Positions 45,298-57,243 are shown, numbered from the stretch's first letter. The stretch is DNA of 64,000 nt from Dillenia suffruticosa (GCA_033439265.1 JAVTVX010000035.1:14782001-14846000); one strand, 5' to 3'. Notes: generated by a model not told the origin, from the letters alone. A program made the numbers and translations.

Positions 45298-46145
45298 TTT
45301 TAGCAAATTGCTAAATTTGGTTGACTCTTATCGATCGGAATGAGTCAAATCCGCCATACATTGAGAGGTTGGCCCCACGGAACAAGAAGAAGACTATTCT
45401 TTGCAATTTAATTATCATTTATATGTTTCTTTCAGTTTCTGAAACTTTCATATCAGAAGATAATTATATGTGTGTGTATTAATCAAATTCTGCTTGTGCT
45501 TTCACTTTCCGTATATTGATGGTTCTGCTTCAATTTATGTGGTTTTTTTTTTTCTTCTGAATCTTTATAATTTCTTGGAGATTTGAGTCCTTTACGTCTG
45601 TCCTGCACTTAACCTCGGCTCCTTTGAGAATTTTAAACTATAGCTGTAAATTATTGGGAAACAAACAGAAAATATCTCTCTCTAAACAAATTTGAAAATT
45701 ATATTTTTATAATTTTAAAGTAAAGGAGACTTTACATGATACATGGGTTAGCTTAGTTGTAAATTATTGTGAATATCTAAAAAGTGAAATCATGTAACAT
45801 GGTGATTGAACTTCGACTAAAAAATAAATTTTTCTCGAGGAGGTTATATCCTTTCTCAACATGTTCAATGTTTCATGACTTATTAACAAGTTCTAATGGC
45901 TTGAAATGGGAGGGTTTTTTCAACATGTTTTTTTGTCCCATGGCTCATAAGTAATTTATCTTAAAAAAACTTTATACCTTTTCACCGCCGCTTAATATTT
46001 AATATCATAAAATAGTTTCTCTACTCTTTCATTAAAAAAAGGAATTATAAATATAATTTTTATCAAAATATTAATAGTTTAATATTTGACTTAAATCTTT
46101 TTTCCTAATTTTTTACTGAATAGACAGGGAGTGTTCTGTTACTGT

Positions 46146-46151
46146 ACCGAC
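46146..46151 (+). promoter_or_regulatory. DRE/CRT-like core ACCGAC
   Basis: Matches RCCGAC, the DREB/CBF core, about 630 bases upstream of the VQ start. Confidence 0.35.
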
Positions 46152-46244
46152 GGTGCCGGCGCCGATTTAAAAAAAAATGAAAAGAAAAGGATATTTTGGA
46201 AGGACGTGAAAGTGTTAACGCGTAGACGACGCCAATGACGCGGC

Positions 46245-46255
46245 TTGACCGTCAA
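46245..46255. promoter_or_regulatory. Palindromic W-box pair TTGACCGTCAA
   Basis: Two TTGAC cores in opposite orientation share one spacer base. W-boxes bind WRKY factors, the known partners of VQ proteins. Confidence 0.5.
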
Positions 46256-46404
46256 ACTCAAACCTCTGTCTCTCTACTCTGCGGTCAATTTTACTCAACT
46301 GGGTTACTCTCTCACGTACACGTCCACAACTTAAAACTTAAAATCAAATTTGAGACAATAAAACCTTTCTCTCTCCAAAAAAAAAAAAAAAAAAAAGAAC
46401 AAGG

Positions 46405-46413
46405 ACGCGTGTC
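46405..46413 (+). promoter_or_regulatory. CE3-like ACGCGTGTC element
   Basis: Matches the core of the ABA coupling element CE3, about 370 bases upstream of the VQ start. Confidence 0.4.
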
Positions 46414-46486
46414 CCGAGGAACGCGGTTCTGCCCTTTCCCACCCCTCACACCCGCCCCCCCAAAAAAAAAGTGACCACCACCGTCC

Positions 46487-46496
46487 TATTTATTTA
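46487..46496 (+). promoter_or_regulatory. Candidate TATA-like element of VQ gene
   Basis: TATTTATTTA lies about 50 bases before the CT-rich leader. Weak match; the transcription start is not known. Confidence 0.3.
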
Positions 46497-46544
46497 TTCA
46501 CTTCAATCTTTCTCTTGTTACACTCTCTAAGTCTCCTTTCCCCG

Positions 46545-46573
<29 letters not shown>
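46545..46573. repeat. (TC)n microsatellite in VQ 5' leader
   Basis: About 14 TC units in the probable 5' UTR, a common plant leader feature. Confidence 0.9.
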
Positions 46574-46575
<2 letters not shown>

Positions 46576-46776
46576 AGACTGCAGAGTCATCGTCTATCTC
46601 ATCCGTCTTCCATTAATTTTTCATTTCGAATTTGTTTTGAATCTTCATCTCATCAAAGATTGACTCCGGTTTTCTTCTCCTACAAGTTAAAGCACAAGCA
46701 CCCCCAATATGTGTTGAGTTCAAAACAGAATTGTTTCTAGTCAAACATACTCTCTCTTTCTCTGCATTTGCAAAAA

Positions 46777-47472
46777 ATGACATCATCCGAAAATTTGGCT
46801 AGCATCGAGCCCTGGATTTTCCGGCCTACTTTCGCCGATTCATCGTGGGTCTTCGATGCCTTCACTCGCGACACCGAAACCCTAACTAAAGCACTTCAGA
46901 AATCTCTCTCTAACCATAACTCCGACACCCTAACCGATTCTGTTGTTTCGCAATTAGCCAACAATCTTACCGCAAAGCCCGAATCGACCCAAGCTTCTAG
47001 CGGGTCCGGTTCCGATCTCGAATCGGGTCATAAGCGACGAGGCCCGACGATTCCTGTTAACGGCGGAAAAGTGACAAAGCGGAAATCACGTGCGACGAAG
47101 GGTTCAACGACGACGTTTATAACGGCGGATCCGGCCAATTTCCGGCAGATGGTGCAGCAGGTGACCGGTGTGAGGTTCGGGAACGGGCACGTGCCGGTTG
47201 CCCCGGTTTTGAAGCCGGATCCTCAGCGCCTGGGTAACCGGCTACAAGGTTGCCTACCCACGCTTGACACGTCAGCGTTTTTGTTGGACCACCAGGTTGT
47301 GGTCCCCACTGCGACTAACCATACTACTAATAATACTTTGAGCGGCGGTTCTCCGATGTGTTTCACGTCGCCTGCGGCGGCGGTCGATGTCGGGAGCGGC
47401 GGTGGAACTGGAGGCTTGGAGTTTGGCTCTTTTCCCATCTTTCCCACTCTCGAGTCATGGAAGGTGGTCTAA
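46777..47472 (+). CDS. VQ-motif protein, calmodulin-binding CAMBP25/VQ15-like
   Basis: Intronless 231-residue protein starting at ATG 46777; the frame is open nine bases further upstream but has no earlier ATG. The VQ motif FRQMVQQVTG lies at residues 122-131 (FxxxVQxxTG). The N-terminus has the conserved EPWIFRP (11-17) and WVFDAFTRDTETLTKAL (24-40). Basic patches HKRRGP and KRKSRATK (about 85-108) could serve for nuclear entry. A Pro/Thr/Gly-rich tail ends LESWKVV. VQ proteins bind WRKY transcription factors through this motif. The Arabidopsis relative CAMBP25 also binds calmodulin in the nucleus and is reported as a negative effector of osmotic-stress responses. GC content and codon use differ sharply from the AT-rich surroundings. 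W-box, DRE-like and CE3-like motifs lie upstream. The family call is firm; the orthologue call is moderate. Confidence 0.95.
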   Translation: MTSSENLASIEPWIFRPTFADSSWVFDAFTRDTETLTKALQKSLSNHNSDTLTDSVVSQLANNLTAKPESTQASSGSGSDLESGHKRRGPTIPVNGGKVTKRKSRATKGSTTTFITADPANFRQMVQQVTGVRFGNGHVPVAPVLKPDPQRLGNRLQGCLPTLDTSAFLLDHQVVVPTATNHTTNNTLSGGSPMCFTSPAAAVDVGSGGGTGGLEFGSFPIFPTLESWKVV

Positions 47473-47707
47473 CATTTTTCGATTTTTGATGTTAATTTTT
47501 GGGTTGGTTATGTATTTTTGTTTATTTGGTGGTGTTGGTTTTTTTCCTCTCTTTCTTTTTTTTTTTCTTAATTTTTATTTTGTAAGAGTTGGTGACGGTG
47601 GTGATGGGATCATACGGCGGTATCTGTTTATATGTTTATATACATAATATTAGTGATAGTAGTGGTTGTAGTTTATTATCATTTTCTGGAGACGTGTTCT
47701 ACTTGTC

Positions 47708-47713
<6 letters not shown>

Positions 47714-47748
<35 letters not shown>

Positions 47749-47761
47749 CTCTCTCTCTCTC
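47714..47761. repeat. (CT)n microsatellite in VQ 3' region
   Basis: About 24 CT units with one G interruption, 240 bases after the VQ stop. Confidence 0.95.
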
Positions 47762-47845
47762 CATGAATTGTCGGCTATAAAATAACTAGCATGCAAGGTT
47801 AGGACTGGTTTGAAATGGGGTCATCATGCTCATGGATCTAACATG

Positions 47846-47851
47846 AATAAA
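47846..47851 (+). terminator. Candidate polyadenylation signal of VQ gene
   Basis: AATAAA 374 bases past the VQ stop, the first canonical match found. Plant signals vary, so the true site may be earlier. Confidence 0.35.
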
Positions 47852-48402
47852 AAGAGACAATTACCGTTTACTATTTTTTTTCCTTTTTTTTTTAGTTGGG
47901 ATATTTGGGCTGACAAGGAGGACGATGATACCGTGGGATCAATACTTTGGAAAAGTCTCGAGAAAAATTGGCAGCATTAAAGAAGGGAAGAGAATTGAGA
48001 TTGCAAAATTGGATTAGCTCGAAGTCTTTTGACCATTACGGATTTATATAACAAGGTTGTGGTAGTCATGGTACCGCGCAGGTTGCGCTTCTTTTTCCTT
48101 TCTTGCTTGCGAACGTTTTATTGTTGCAGCGGTGTAGCCATAAAAGAAGCCTAGTCCATGTTATTGCATCCGGTAAATTTTTTAATGGATGATGTAAAAA
48201 TCCAGTGTTTTTAATTTATTTAAGTGAAAAAATGTACCGCACCCTAGAGAAGCCACTGGAATTTGTGATATTTTGAAACAACTATGCCATTATTCCAATT
48301 CAACCACCTACCACTTTTTATGCCGCAGAATTAACCAATTGGATTTATTAAATTTGATACCTGTTTCAAGTAAAAAATAAAAAAAATAAATAAAACATCA
48401 TT
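47852..48402. other. Intergenic, nothing recognised
   Basis: Host sequence between the VQ gene and the gypsy insertion. Confidence 0.4.
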
Positions 48403-48407
48403 TTAAC

Positions 48408-51400
48408 AGTCACGTCCGGACCCGCAAGTCAAGCATGCAAACACACCGTCACGACTCCTGGAGACACGGGTATACCTTGCTTGCATATTGAGGCGACGCA
48501 GAGCTATATTAAGATTCTACTTAATATTTTAAGTCAATCATACAGTGAAAGATTTGAAAAAAAATCTTGAAAATTTCTTTAAAACATTTGCGTCCAATTT
48601 ACATATAATATTTATATGCGATCCAATATAAATAAAAATGGATATGAATACTTATCAAGTGGCATTTCTCAGTAAAACTCATATATCAGTACTTCAAAAT
48701 AAATCAACTACAGTATAAACTGAAAATTTTAAATATGAGGGGGTGAGAAAAATCAACATATTCAGTAAGTGAGATGCAATGACTATATAATAACAATAAA
48801 TAAATTTATGAGAGTGACGAGTCAAATCATTGTTTTCAAATTATATTTATTTACAACATATCGTATAATTCAAAATAATATGCATCATTATTATCAATCA
48901 TGAGGTCAATCGGTAATAAAACATATTTTACCCATAATTTGACCTAATTATGGTAAAATCCACCAACGGGTCACCACAATATCATAAAAATGAATACACA
49001 TACTTTTCTTTTAACCCCCTTCTCTTAGTATTGACACGGTTCTTACGGGTGCTCGTTTATTGGATCCTTTAGTCAGAGTTAGGGGACTGAAACCCCTGCT
49101 CTCGTGTTACCCCACCACGTCACCCTATTGGGTAAACGTTCAATACCATGATAGGGAATGCGCTATAACAACTATGCACAATCTCATAATCATACACATG
49201 TATCACATGTCATCATTCATAAATCTTTATTCGTAAAAAAAAATATGACAGTATCAATCATCATAATATTGGAGGCAAATTTTCACAAAATATCGTCATT
49301 TCAAAATATGTCACAAATACTAAAATATCTTTAAATCACATTTCAAAATTTATTTATAAAAATCATGATCAAATTATTTTTTATTTAAAGTCAAAAATAG
49401 TTTGTTCCACCCACCTCGACTAGGGAGGGTACGCCACTCCCCTTAACTATCCTTGTTTCTCGAATGAGTCACTCCTCGTACAAAAAAGTAATCCTACTCC
49501 TAAGTTAAACAATATGTATCATTTATCAATTCAATTATTTCGACAATATCATATCATCAAATTACAAGATGCATATAGAAATCTTCTCTTTTATAAACTT
49601 AAATATCAAATTCTATACTTAGACAAAAATTTCTACAAAACCTATCACGTGCAGGTTTCAGAAAATCATGATATCTTCTAAAATTTTGATCGGATTCAAA
49701 TGATTCAAATTATCTCTTAAAGCTAAGACATACATCTCCAACCTTTATGTTCAGGCCAACTTCAAAACATGAATTTAGAAAATTTTATAATTTTTTCAAT
49801 CTAAATTCCTAAAATCAAATTTGCACAATTTTGGTAAAATCCATCAAGGGGTTTCCACAATATCAAAAAAATAAACACATATACTTTTCTTTTAACCTCT
49901 TTTCCTTGGTGTTGACACGGTTCTCACGGGTGCTCATCTCCATTAGGCAGAGTTAGGGGACTCAAACCCCTGCTCTCATGTTACCTCACCGTCACCCTGT
50001 CGGATAAACACTTAATACCGTGGTAGTGAACGCGCTATAGCCACTATGCACAATCTCATAATCATACACATGTGCCACATGTTATCGTTCATAAATCTTT
50101 ACTCGTAAAAAAAATATGGTATTATCAATCATCATAATAGCAGGATGCAAATTTTTACAAAATATAATCATTTCAAGACATGCCACAAACACTAAAACAT
50201 TTTTAAATCACATTTCAAAATTTATTTATAAAATTCATAATCAAACTATTTTTCATTTAAAGTCAAAAATAGTTCATCCCACTCATCTCGATTGGTGAGA
50301 GTACATCACTTCCCCTAATTATTCTCGTTTCTCGAACGACTCACCCCTCGTACGAAAGAGTAATCCTACACCTAAGTTAAACAATTGTATCATCAATTCA
50401 ATTATTTCGACAATACCATATCGTCAGATTATAAGATGCATATAGAAATGTTCTCTTTCATAAGATTAAATCTCAAATTCCATATTTAGATAAAAATTCC
50501 TACAAAACCTATCACGTGCAGATTTAGTAAAATCATGATATCTTCTAAAATTTTGATCGGATTCAAATGATTCGAATTGTCTCTTAAAACTAAGGCACAT
50601 ATCTCAAACTTTTGTGTTCAAACCAACTTCAAAACATGAATTTAGAAAATTTTATAACTTTTTCAGTCTAAGTTCCTAAAATTAAATCTACACAGTTTTG
50701 AGAGAATTTTCATATCTCCCTGTGTACTCCTCCAATTTAAGTGATTCATATCTTAAATTGAAAATAAAACATAGATTTAAAACTTTCTAGTTTATACCAT
50801 TCTCAGATTTTAAATGTATAAATTTATAAAATTCTATTTTTATTTCAGTTTCAGTTTTAAAACTACTTTTGCATAGTTTTAGTAAAAATACCATAACGTT
50901 CTGCATACAACTCCAATTCAATTGATCTTTATCTCAAATTAAAGATAAGACAGAGGCCCAAAACTTTCATGTTTAACGTTTCTCCAAATTCCATACAAAA
51001 GATATCTCAAAAATTTATACAATGTACTGGTCTTACACAGAATATGAAACAAAGTTGATGAAACATGCTAAATTTCCAAAAATCATCAAAAATTGATTCC
51101 TGATGAAATACTTCACATAATATACCATTTTAAAATTTAGAAAGTCTAGTTTATAGAGAAATAAATAGTTTATATTTTTGATTTCTACAAAATGAGATAT
51201 CATAAGAATACTATACAAAACTCAATCTAGAAATCAATATATAGCATGCTAGTATGGATACCAATGTAACTACTCATCAAGTAATCAAATCTTTGAACAA
51301 GTTAAGACATGTTATCTGCTTTAGAAGATCTCTTGTTAACAATAAACACCAGCACTTCTTTTGAATTCTTGAATTTTTTTTCACTTTAATAAAATCAAAT

Positions 51401-52164
51401 CACCATCAACATGAATTTTTATACAATACTTCTATATTTTAAATTTAAATTCAAGAATTCCCAAAAATGTTCTTACCTCTTTGGCTCCATGTTTGAACTC
51501 ATAATAGATATGGAGTCTACATATTTCGTACAATGGGGGTTTGAATGAAGAAAATGACCTAATTTTTTTTCTAAGTAAATTCTTTTATAAATCTAGCAAA
51601 ATATCCTTAACCATTGGATTATTCTATGCAACATCTCAACCTTTCACTTGTCCTAACACTTAAACCATGCAATTGTTGATTCAAGAAAGTTCCATCCAAT
51701 GAGATTTCTTGAATGGGGAAGAATCTTATGTGGCCACCAATCAACTTTACTACCCTCTTAACCAATCATTTGGCTCCAATTGTCCACCCTTGAGTGGTTT
51801 GCAACTTAGTCTCTCAATTTTTCTTAATTGCATTTAAACCTCTAATTTTTAACAATTTATATTTTTGGTCCATATAAAATTTTATTCGAAATTTCTTAAA
51901 AATATGAAACTTCATTTAAATATCTTTATTTAAGTATATAGGCATTTTCTTAGTCATTTTTGACTTCTTTAGCCCTTACCGGAGCTTGTTGTGAAAATTT
52001 CGGCTTATCGATAAAATTTTTGGTTTTAGCGATTTTGAGCCAAAAGCTAAAAATAAATAAATAAATAATTAAAATTTCATTTTCGATGTTCCAAAAAGAT
52101 GTTAATATATATAAAACCATGATGAGTGATATATGATACACAGTCACCGAAAATCGATGTTACA
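48408..52164 (-). repeat. Gypsy element 3' LTR with internal duplication
   Basis: 3757 bp. Units 48951-49831 and 49832-50700 are tandem copies of one LTR segment that is single in the other LTR. Confidence 0.92.
48951..50700. repeat. Tandem duplication inside gypsy LTR (two units of about 0.88 kb)
   Basis: Both units begin TGGTAAAATCCA and proceed through the same landmarks (GTTGACACGG, CACTATGCACAATCTCATA, TTTTGATCGGATTCAAATGA). The junction is at 49831/49832 within TTTTGGTAAAAT. Confidence 0.9.
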
Positions 52165-52189
52165 ATTCCTAGCTTCCTAATAAAAAGTT

Positions 52190-53390
52190 TCGTACTCGAA
52201 ACTTAACTAAAACTATACATCAAATATTGGGGGTATTGTCTCCTCATAGCATTCTCGGGCTCCCAATTCTGCTCCTCGACCTAGTTGTTCCTCTAACGTA
52301 CTCTGACCAGGGGGACCTCTTTGCTCTATAACTTCTTGGTCTGTTTATCTGAGATAGCTACGGGCTGGACGGGGAATCTCAAATCATCACTCAACTCTAC
52401 CGGCGAAGGTTCCAGTACATGTGAGTACTTCCTCAGCATCGAGACATGGAATATATCGTGAATCTGTGCTAACTCAAGTGACAAGTCCAATTTGTATGCT
52501 ACTTTCCCAATCCTCTCAAGGACTCGAAAAGGTCCAATATATATGGGGTTAAGCTTTCCCCGCTATCTAAATCGGATCATCCCCTTCCAAGGGGATACTC
52601 TCAGAAACACCATGTCTCCCTCCTTGAACTCCAAAGGTCGTCGTCATCTGTCTGCATAGCTTTTCTGCATATCCTGGACAGCTTTCATCAAAGCACGGAT
52701 GACCTGGGTCTCCTCAATCAAATCTATAACACTGAGTTGTCTCTCCGCGACCTCGTCCCAACATAAGGGCGTTCGGCACTTCCTCCCATACAAGACTTCA
52801 TATGGTGGCATCCCAGTACTAGTCTGATAGCTATTGTTGTAGGCGAACTCAATCAATGGGAGGTGGTGGTCCCAACTACCCTTGAAGTCCATAACACAGG
52901 ATCTCAACATGTTCTCTAGTGACTGAATGGCCTTCTAAGACTGACCATCCGTTTGGGGTGAAATGCAATACTGAATTTCAGTAGGGTACCAATAGCCTCT
53001 TGCAATTTTGGTCCAAATTAGGAAGTAAAACGTGGGTCTCTTGTCCGATACAATGGATACTGGAACTCCATACAGTCGAACTATTTCACTGATGTACAGG
53101 CGAGCCAAACCCTCTAGTGGGTAGCTATTGCGGATGGGAAGGAAATGTGCCGACTTGGTGAATCTGTCTACGATCACCCAGATAGTGTCGTGTCATGCTG
53201 AAGTTCACGGAAGACCCATTACAAAATCCATGGTGATATGTTCCCACTTCCATTCAGGAATAGGAAGAGACTGCAGTATATTAGCGGGCTGCTGATACTC
53301 AACCTTCACCTATTGGCATACCAAACACCGGGTAACAAAATTGGTTATCTCACGCTTCATGCTCGTCCACCAATAACTCTCTCGAATCGT
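52190..53390 (-). pseudogene. Gypsy integrase with chromodomain-like C-terminus
   Basis: The end of the HHCC finger (CLVCQ) is followed by [62 protein letters not shown] and GRKCRTPLCWDE. This is the DDE core plus the GPY/F-side block. The C-terminal stretch HDIFHVSMLRKYSHVLEPS ends in an EEQNWEPENAMRRQYP block, the chromodomain-like tail of Tekay chromoviruses. Stops occur at 52327-52330 region, 52911-52933 and near 53190. Confidence 0.9.
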
Positions 53391-54267
53391 CCGATACATT
53401 TTTGTACTACTAAAATGCATAGCGTAGGCTGAAGAGTGGGTTTGCTCCAATATGACACGTCTAAGGTCGTCCTTAGGAATGCAGATACGTGCTCCAAAAA
53501 CTACTAAACCATCATCCCTGATTTTGAAGTCTCTGCCTTCCCCTTTGTTGATCCTCTCAACAATTCCCTGAACCTCCTAATCAGTAGACTAAAGTTTTTG
53601 AATGTGGTCAAGCAGAGTCGGTCTTACCTCAAATCTAGTCAAAAGTGCTCCAAAATCATCTGTGACCAGTCTGACTCTTAGGGAGCAGAGTCCAATAAGA
53701 CACAAGAGATAAGAACTCTCAGTGGGTGCTAATGATGATGACTTGCGGCTCAGTGCATGCGCAACGACATTTGCTTTCCCCGGGTGGTAGTCAATAATCA
53801 GATCACTCTTTGAGAAGCTCCAACCATCTCCTCTACCTGAGATTGAACTCTCTCTAAGTGAGTAGATACTTCAATCTTTTGTGATCTATATACACTTGGC
53901 AACTAACCCCTATATAGATAGTGTTGCCAAATCTTCAAGGTGAACACAATAGCAGCAAACTCTAAGTTGTGAGTAAGAAAATTCAGTTCATGCCTCTTCA
54001 GCTGTCGGGAGGCATAAGCAATGATTAGACCCTTCTGTATCAGGACACAACCTAGTCCTTATCGGTTAGTATCATAGTATACCCCGTACTCTCCATCGCT
54101 AGTAGGGAGAGAAGGATGGGTGCTGACGTTAGTCGATATTTGAACTCTTGAAAGCTTACTTCACAGTGGTCATCCCAAATAAACTTGACATGTTTCTGCG
54201 TCAAGTTGGAGAGTGGAGCAGTAATTTTAGAGAATCCTTTTACAAACCTCCGATAATATGCTGCCAA
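53391..54267 (-). pseudogene. Gypsy RNase H and connection, degenerate
   Basis: YYRRFVKGFSKITAPLSNLT and KFIWDDHCEVSFQEFKYRLT (54052-54267) are the start of the RNase H/connection. The rest, down to about 53500, is traceable as short broken pieces that include YLLCLIGLCSLRVRL-like text. Confidence 0.78.
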
Positions 54268-54830
54268 TCCAAGGAAACTCTACACCTCTGTAACACTGCG
54301 TGGTTGCTCCCATTTCAGAATAGCATCAACTTTCTTCGGGGCCACAAAGATCCCATCAGCAGAAACCACATGACCCAGAAAGTCAATCTTCCTCAGCCAA
54401 AACTTACACTTGGAGTATTTGGCATATAGTTTTTTCTCACGGAGTGTCTGCAATATGGCCTGTAAGTGTTGGGAATGCTTTTCATCACTCCTCAAATACA
54501 CAAGAATATCATCGATAAAGATGATAATATATCTATCTAGAAAGGAGTAGAATATCCCGTTCATCAGGTCCATAAAAACTGTCGGGGCATTAGTTAGTCC
54601 AAATGGCATCACCAAGAACTCAAAGTGATCGTACTAGGTCCTGAACGCTATTTGGGAATACACATTCCCTGATTCGTAGCTGATGATATCCAGATCTCAG
54701 GTCGATCTTAGAGAAAACCCGAACCCCCTGCAACTGGTCAAATAGATCATCGATCCGAGGTAACGGGTATCGATTTTTTATGGTTACTCGATTCAACTGT
54801 CGATAATCATGCATAGTCTGAGAGTACCAT
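54268..54830 (-). pseudogene. Gypsy reverse transcriptase
   Basis: [40 protein letters not shown] and YHQLRI open the domain. [18 protein letters not shown], then [14 protein letters not shown] with FIDD (54508-54519) as the active site, follow. [16 protein letters not shown] comes last. A stop and frame change separate the two halves near 54616-54620. Confidence 0.93.
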
Positions 54831-54906
54831 CCTTTTTTAGGACAAATAGTACCGGAGCTCCCCCTGGCGAAGTGCTTGGTCTGATGAAGCCATTATCCAA
54901 CAGTTC

Positions 54907-55530
54907 TTACAACTGGACTTTTATCTCTTTCAGCTCTGTTAGGGCCATCCTATATGACGGAATAGAGATAGGTGCAGTACCTAGTGCCAAATCAATGGCA
55001 AAATCAAACTCCCAGACTGGAGGTAATCTGGATAGCTTCTCAGGGAATATATCAGGAAACTCTTGTACCACTGGGATATCATTTATTCTTGGTCCCTCTA
55101 CTGTGGTTCCACAACATACGCCAGTGATGTTGTACAACCCTTATTCATCAATCTACGGGCTTCTAAAGCTGATAGCACACAATTTGGGAGAACCCGTCTA
55201 ATTCCGTGGAAAACCAATACTGGACACCTTGGTCTCCGAAATTTGACTGTCCTAGTAAAATAGTGCATTGAAGCTCTGCTGGTGTAGCCAATCCATACCT
55301 AGGATGGCATCGAAGTCCCATATGCCTAGTGTAATCAGATCTGTTTTTAACACTATGTTCTCCACCTCGACTCCACATTCTTGGTACACCTCTTTCGTGA
55401 TAATCTACTCCCCCAAGGGAGTAATGACTAACAACACTTTATCTAGTGGTATTAGAACCTTGTCAGCATAGTGAGCAAAGTCCATGCTCACAAAAAACTA
55501 TTTGCCCCAGTGTCAATCAACACACGGGTG
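54907..55530 (-). pseudogene. Gypsy protease and protease-RT linker
   Basis: The aspartic protease site RVLIDTGANS is at about 55495-55525 (DTGA codons 55503-55514). DAILGMDWL lies at about 55280-55315. The linker IPVVQEFPDIFPEKLSRLPP then VWEFDFAIDLALGTAPIS is the standard block before gypsy RT. Several in-frame stops. Confidence 0.9.
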
Positions 55531-55929
55531 CCTATTCCAAAGATAATCATAGTACCTCTCACCAAATTTATAAAGTCCATTAGCCAAATATTATGGAAAT
55601 AATTAAAAATTACTTAAGAATAAAATCTCAAAATAGATATGTATATATATTATCTTTCAAACTTCACCAAAATACATTATAGTCTAAAGTTCCTATACAT
55701 CATCAAGATGAGGAGTGGGGGTAATACCTATTACTATGTCTAGAGTAGCCTGTGCCTCCTCGTCGTCATAGCATATATTCTAGTCTGTGTCCTGGGCTGC
55801 TGACGAGGAGGTGGAGCAGGCATATTACTCACAGTGGAAGGGTTTCCTATGGTGCTACAAAGAGGTGCTGTAGAAGGCGCTAAGCTGCTACTTGGGCCAT
55901 AATGAAAGCTCGGATCTAGGGCGTGACTG

Positions 55930-56922
55930 TACCCCTTAGCTAGTATATCTGGACAACGGTCCTTGAAATGTTCCTCCTTTCCGCACTAAAAACATCTGCC
56001 AAAAGAATCAGTATGGGTCTAGATGTGCCTTATTACAAATCGGGTAGGACCTTCTCTACACTCCTTCGGACCAAAGCAGAGTGCCCAAGCTACCTCCCGG
56101 TGTACTCATCGGGGCTGATGACTGCCCATTTTGCCCATGAGGTATAGTTCCGACCCTTGTCTAGGGCCGTCGCTATATGAATCCTAGCTTCTGCTCCTCT
56201 TGGTGCTTTGTCTCTGCCAAAATCAAGGTCTCTTCCTTTGGTCTTGCTGCTCACGGAGTTTGTTCCGCTCTTTGATGTTCTGCTCTACCCTTAGTGCCCA
56301 TTGCAGAACTCTAGCATATGTACCCTCCTCGGAGACTGTCATCCGATCTCTGATGGAGAGATTTAGTCCATGTTCAAACTTGAATCTTCTGGTCTCCTCA
56401 GTCACAACTAATCTAGGGAAAATACAGCCAGTTTGTGAAACTCAGTCTTGTACTCTGACACAGACTTCTATCCCTACTTTAACTCTAGGAACTCTTACTG
56501 TTTCATGTTGCGGTCGAATATCGTGTAATACTGGGAATCAAACTCTCTCAGAAAGTCACCCAAATCAACGGCTCATCTGCTCTATCCTTGATGCCGTCCC
56601 ACCAGTCATGGGTGTCATCCTCTAGCAGTCTGACTACTATCACTAGCTTGAGTCTATCCTCAACTCTTATGTCCTCTACAGCCTCTTTGATCCGTTTGAG
56701 CCACTTCTTGGCCATAACGGGATCGTGGGTCCCAGAGAAGGACTCATACCCTAGACTTCGGACCTCTGTCAGCAAGGTGTAGACCTCTGTCATTTGTTGA
56801 GTAGTTGGCGTAGTCGTCAGTGTAGGAGAGGGCACTAGTGCCGCTGCGGGTACAGGCGGAGTCTCAACCGCCGGTGTAGGTGGTGCTCTCATCTGGTCTC
56901 GGTGGGCCGTCTACCGCCCCAT
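55930..56922 (-). pseudogene. Gypsy Gag with zinc knuckle, stops present
   Basis: Minus-strand ATG at 56922 is followed three codons later by TAG. The Pro-rich start PPTPAVETPPVPAAALVPSP leads into the Gag core: LGYESFSGTHDPVMAKKWLK, IVVRLLEDDTHDWWDGIKDR, FKFEHGLNLSIRDRM. The CCHC knuckle is at about 55945-55990 (CGKEEHFKDRC), with a stop inside its first Cys pair. Order and length fit chromovirus Gag. Confidence 0.9.
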
Positions 56923-57224
56923 TATCTTCTTGAGTATGGGGAGAGGTGGGGGTACTTCTCCTGTAGGAGGTACTTGAGGTGCTTAAGAAAATGATGCGGC
57001 CTCGAGCGGGGTTTGGGTAGTATGCCTTGGTCATTCTCGGGGATGCATAGTTTTACATAAAGGACCACGCTTAATACTTAAGAGTAGAAAAGCAAAGTGT
57101 TAGGTGCCAACCTAAACCCCTAACAAGGATTGATGTTATAGGATCATAGGAGGCAAATTATAAACTCTTTGAAAAATATTTTACAAACACTGGAAGTGAA
57201 ATAGAGCAGATATAGAATCTAGTA

Positions 57225-57235
57225 CTCTGATACCA
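57225..57235 (-). other. Primer-binding site of gypsy element
   Basis: TGGTATCAGAG on the minus strand, eight bases from the LTR boundary. Confidence 0.8.
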
Positions 57236-57243
57236 CCGAAATC

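Larger units (their letters stand above)
44511..46776 (+). promoter_or_regulatory. Upstream region of VQ gene
   Basis: Intergenic host sequence upstream of the VQ gene. It holds W-box cores (TTGACT at 44842-44847 and 45321-45326, and an inverted pair at 46245-46255), ACCGAC at 46146-46151, ACGCGTGTC at 46405-46413, CT microsatellites and a G-rich repeat at 45262-45297. No ORF is credible. Motif presence is seen; function is inferred. Confidence 0.5.

Noticed and set aside
46235-46474. 79-codon ORF upstream of the VQ gene, considered as an upstream ORF
   Set aside because: Its translation is disrupted by poly-A and poly-C tracts, and it probably lies in the promoter, not the transcript.
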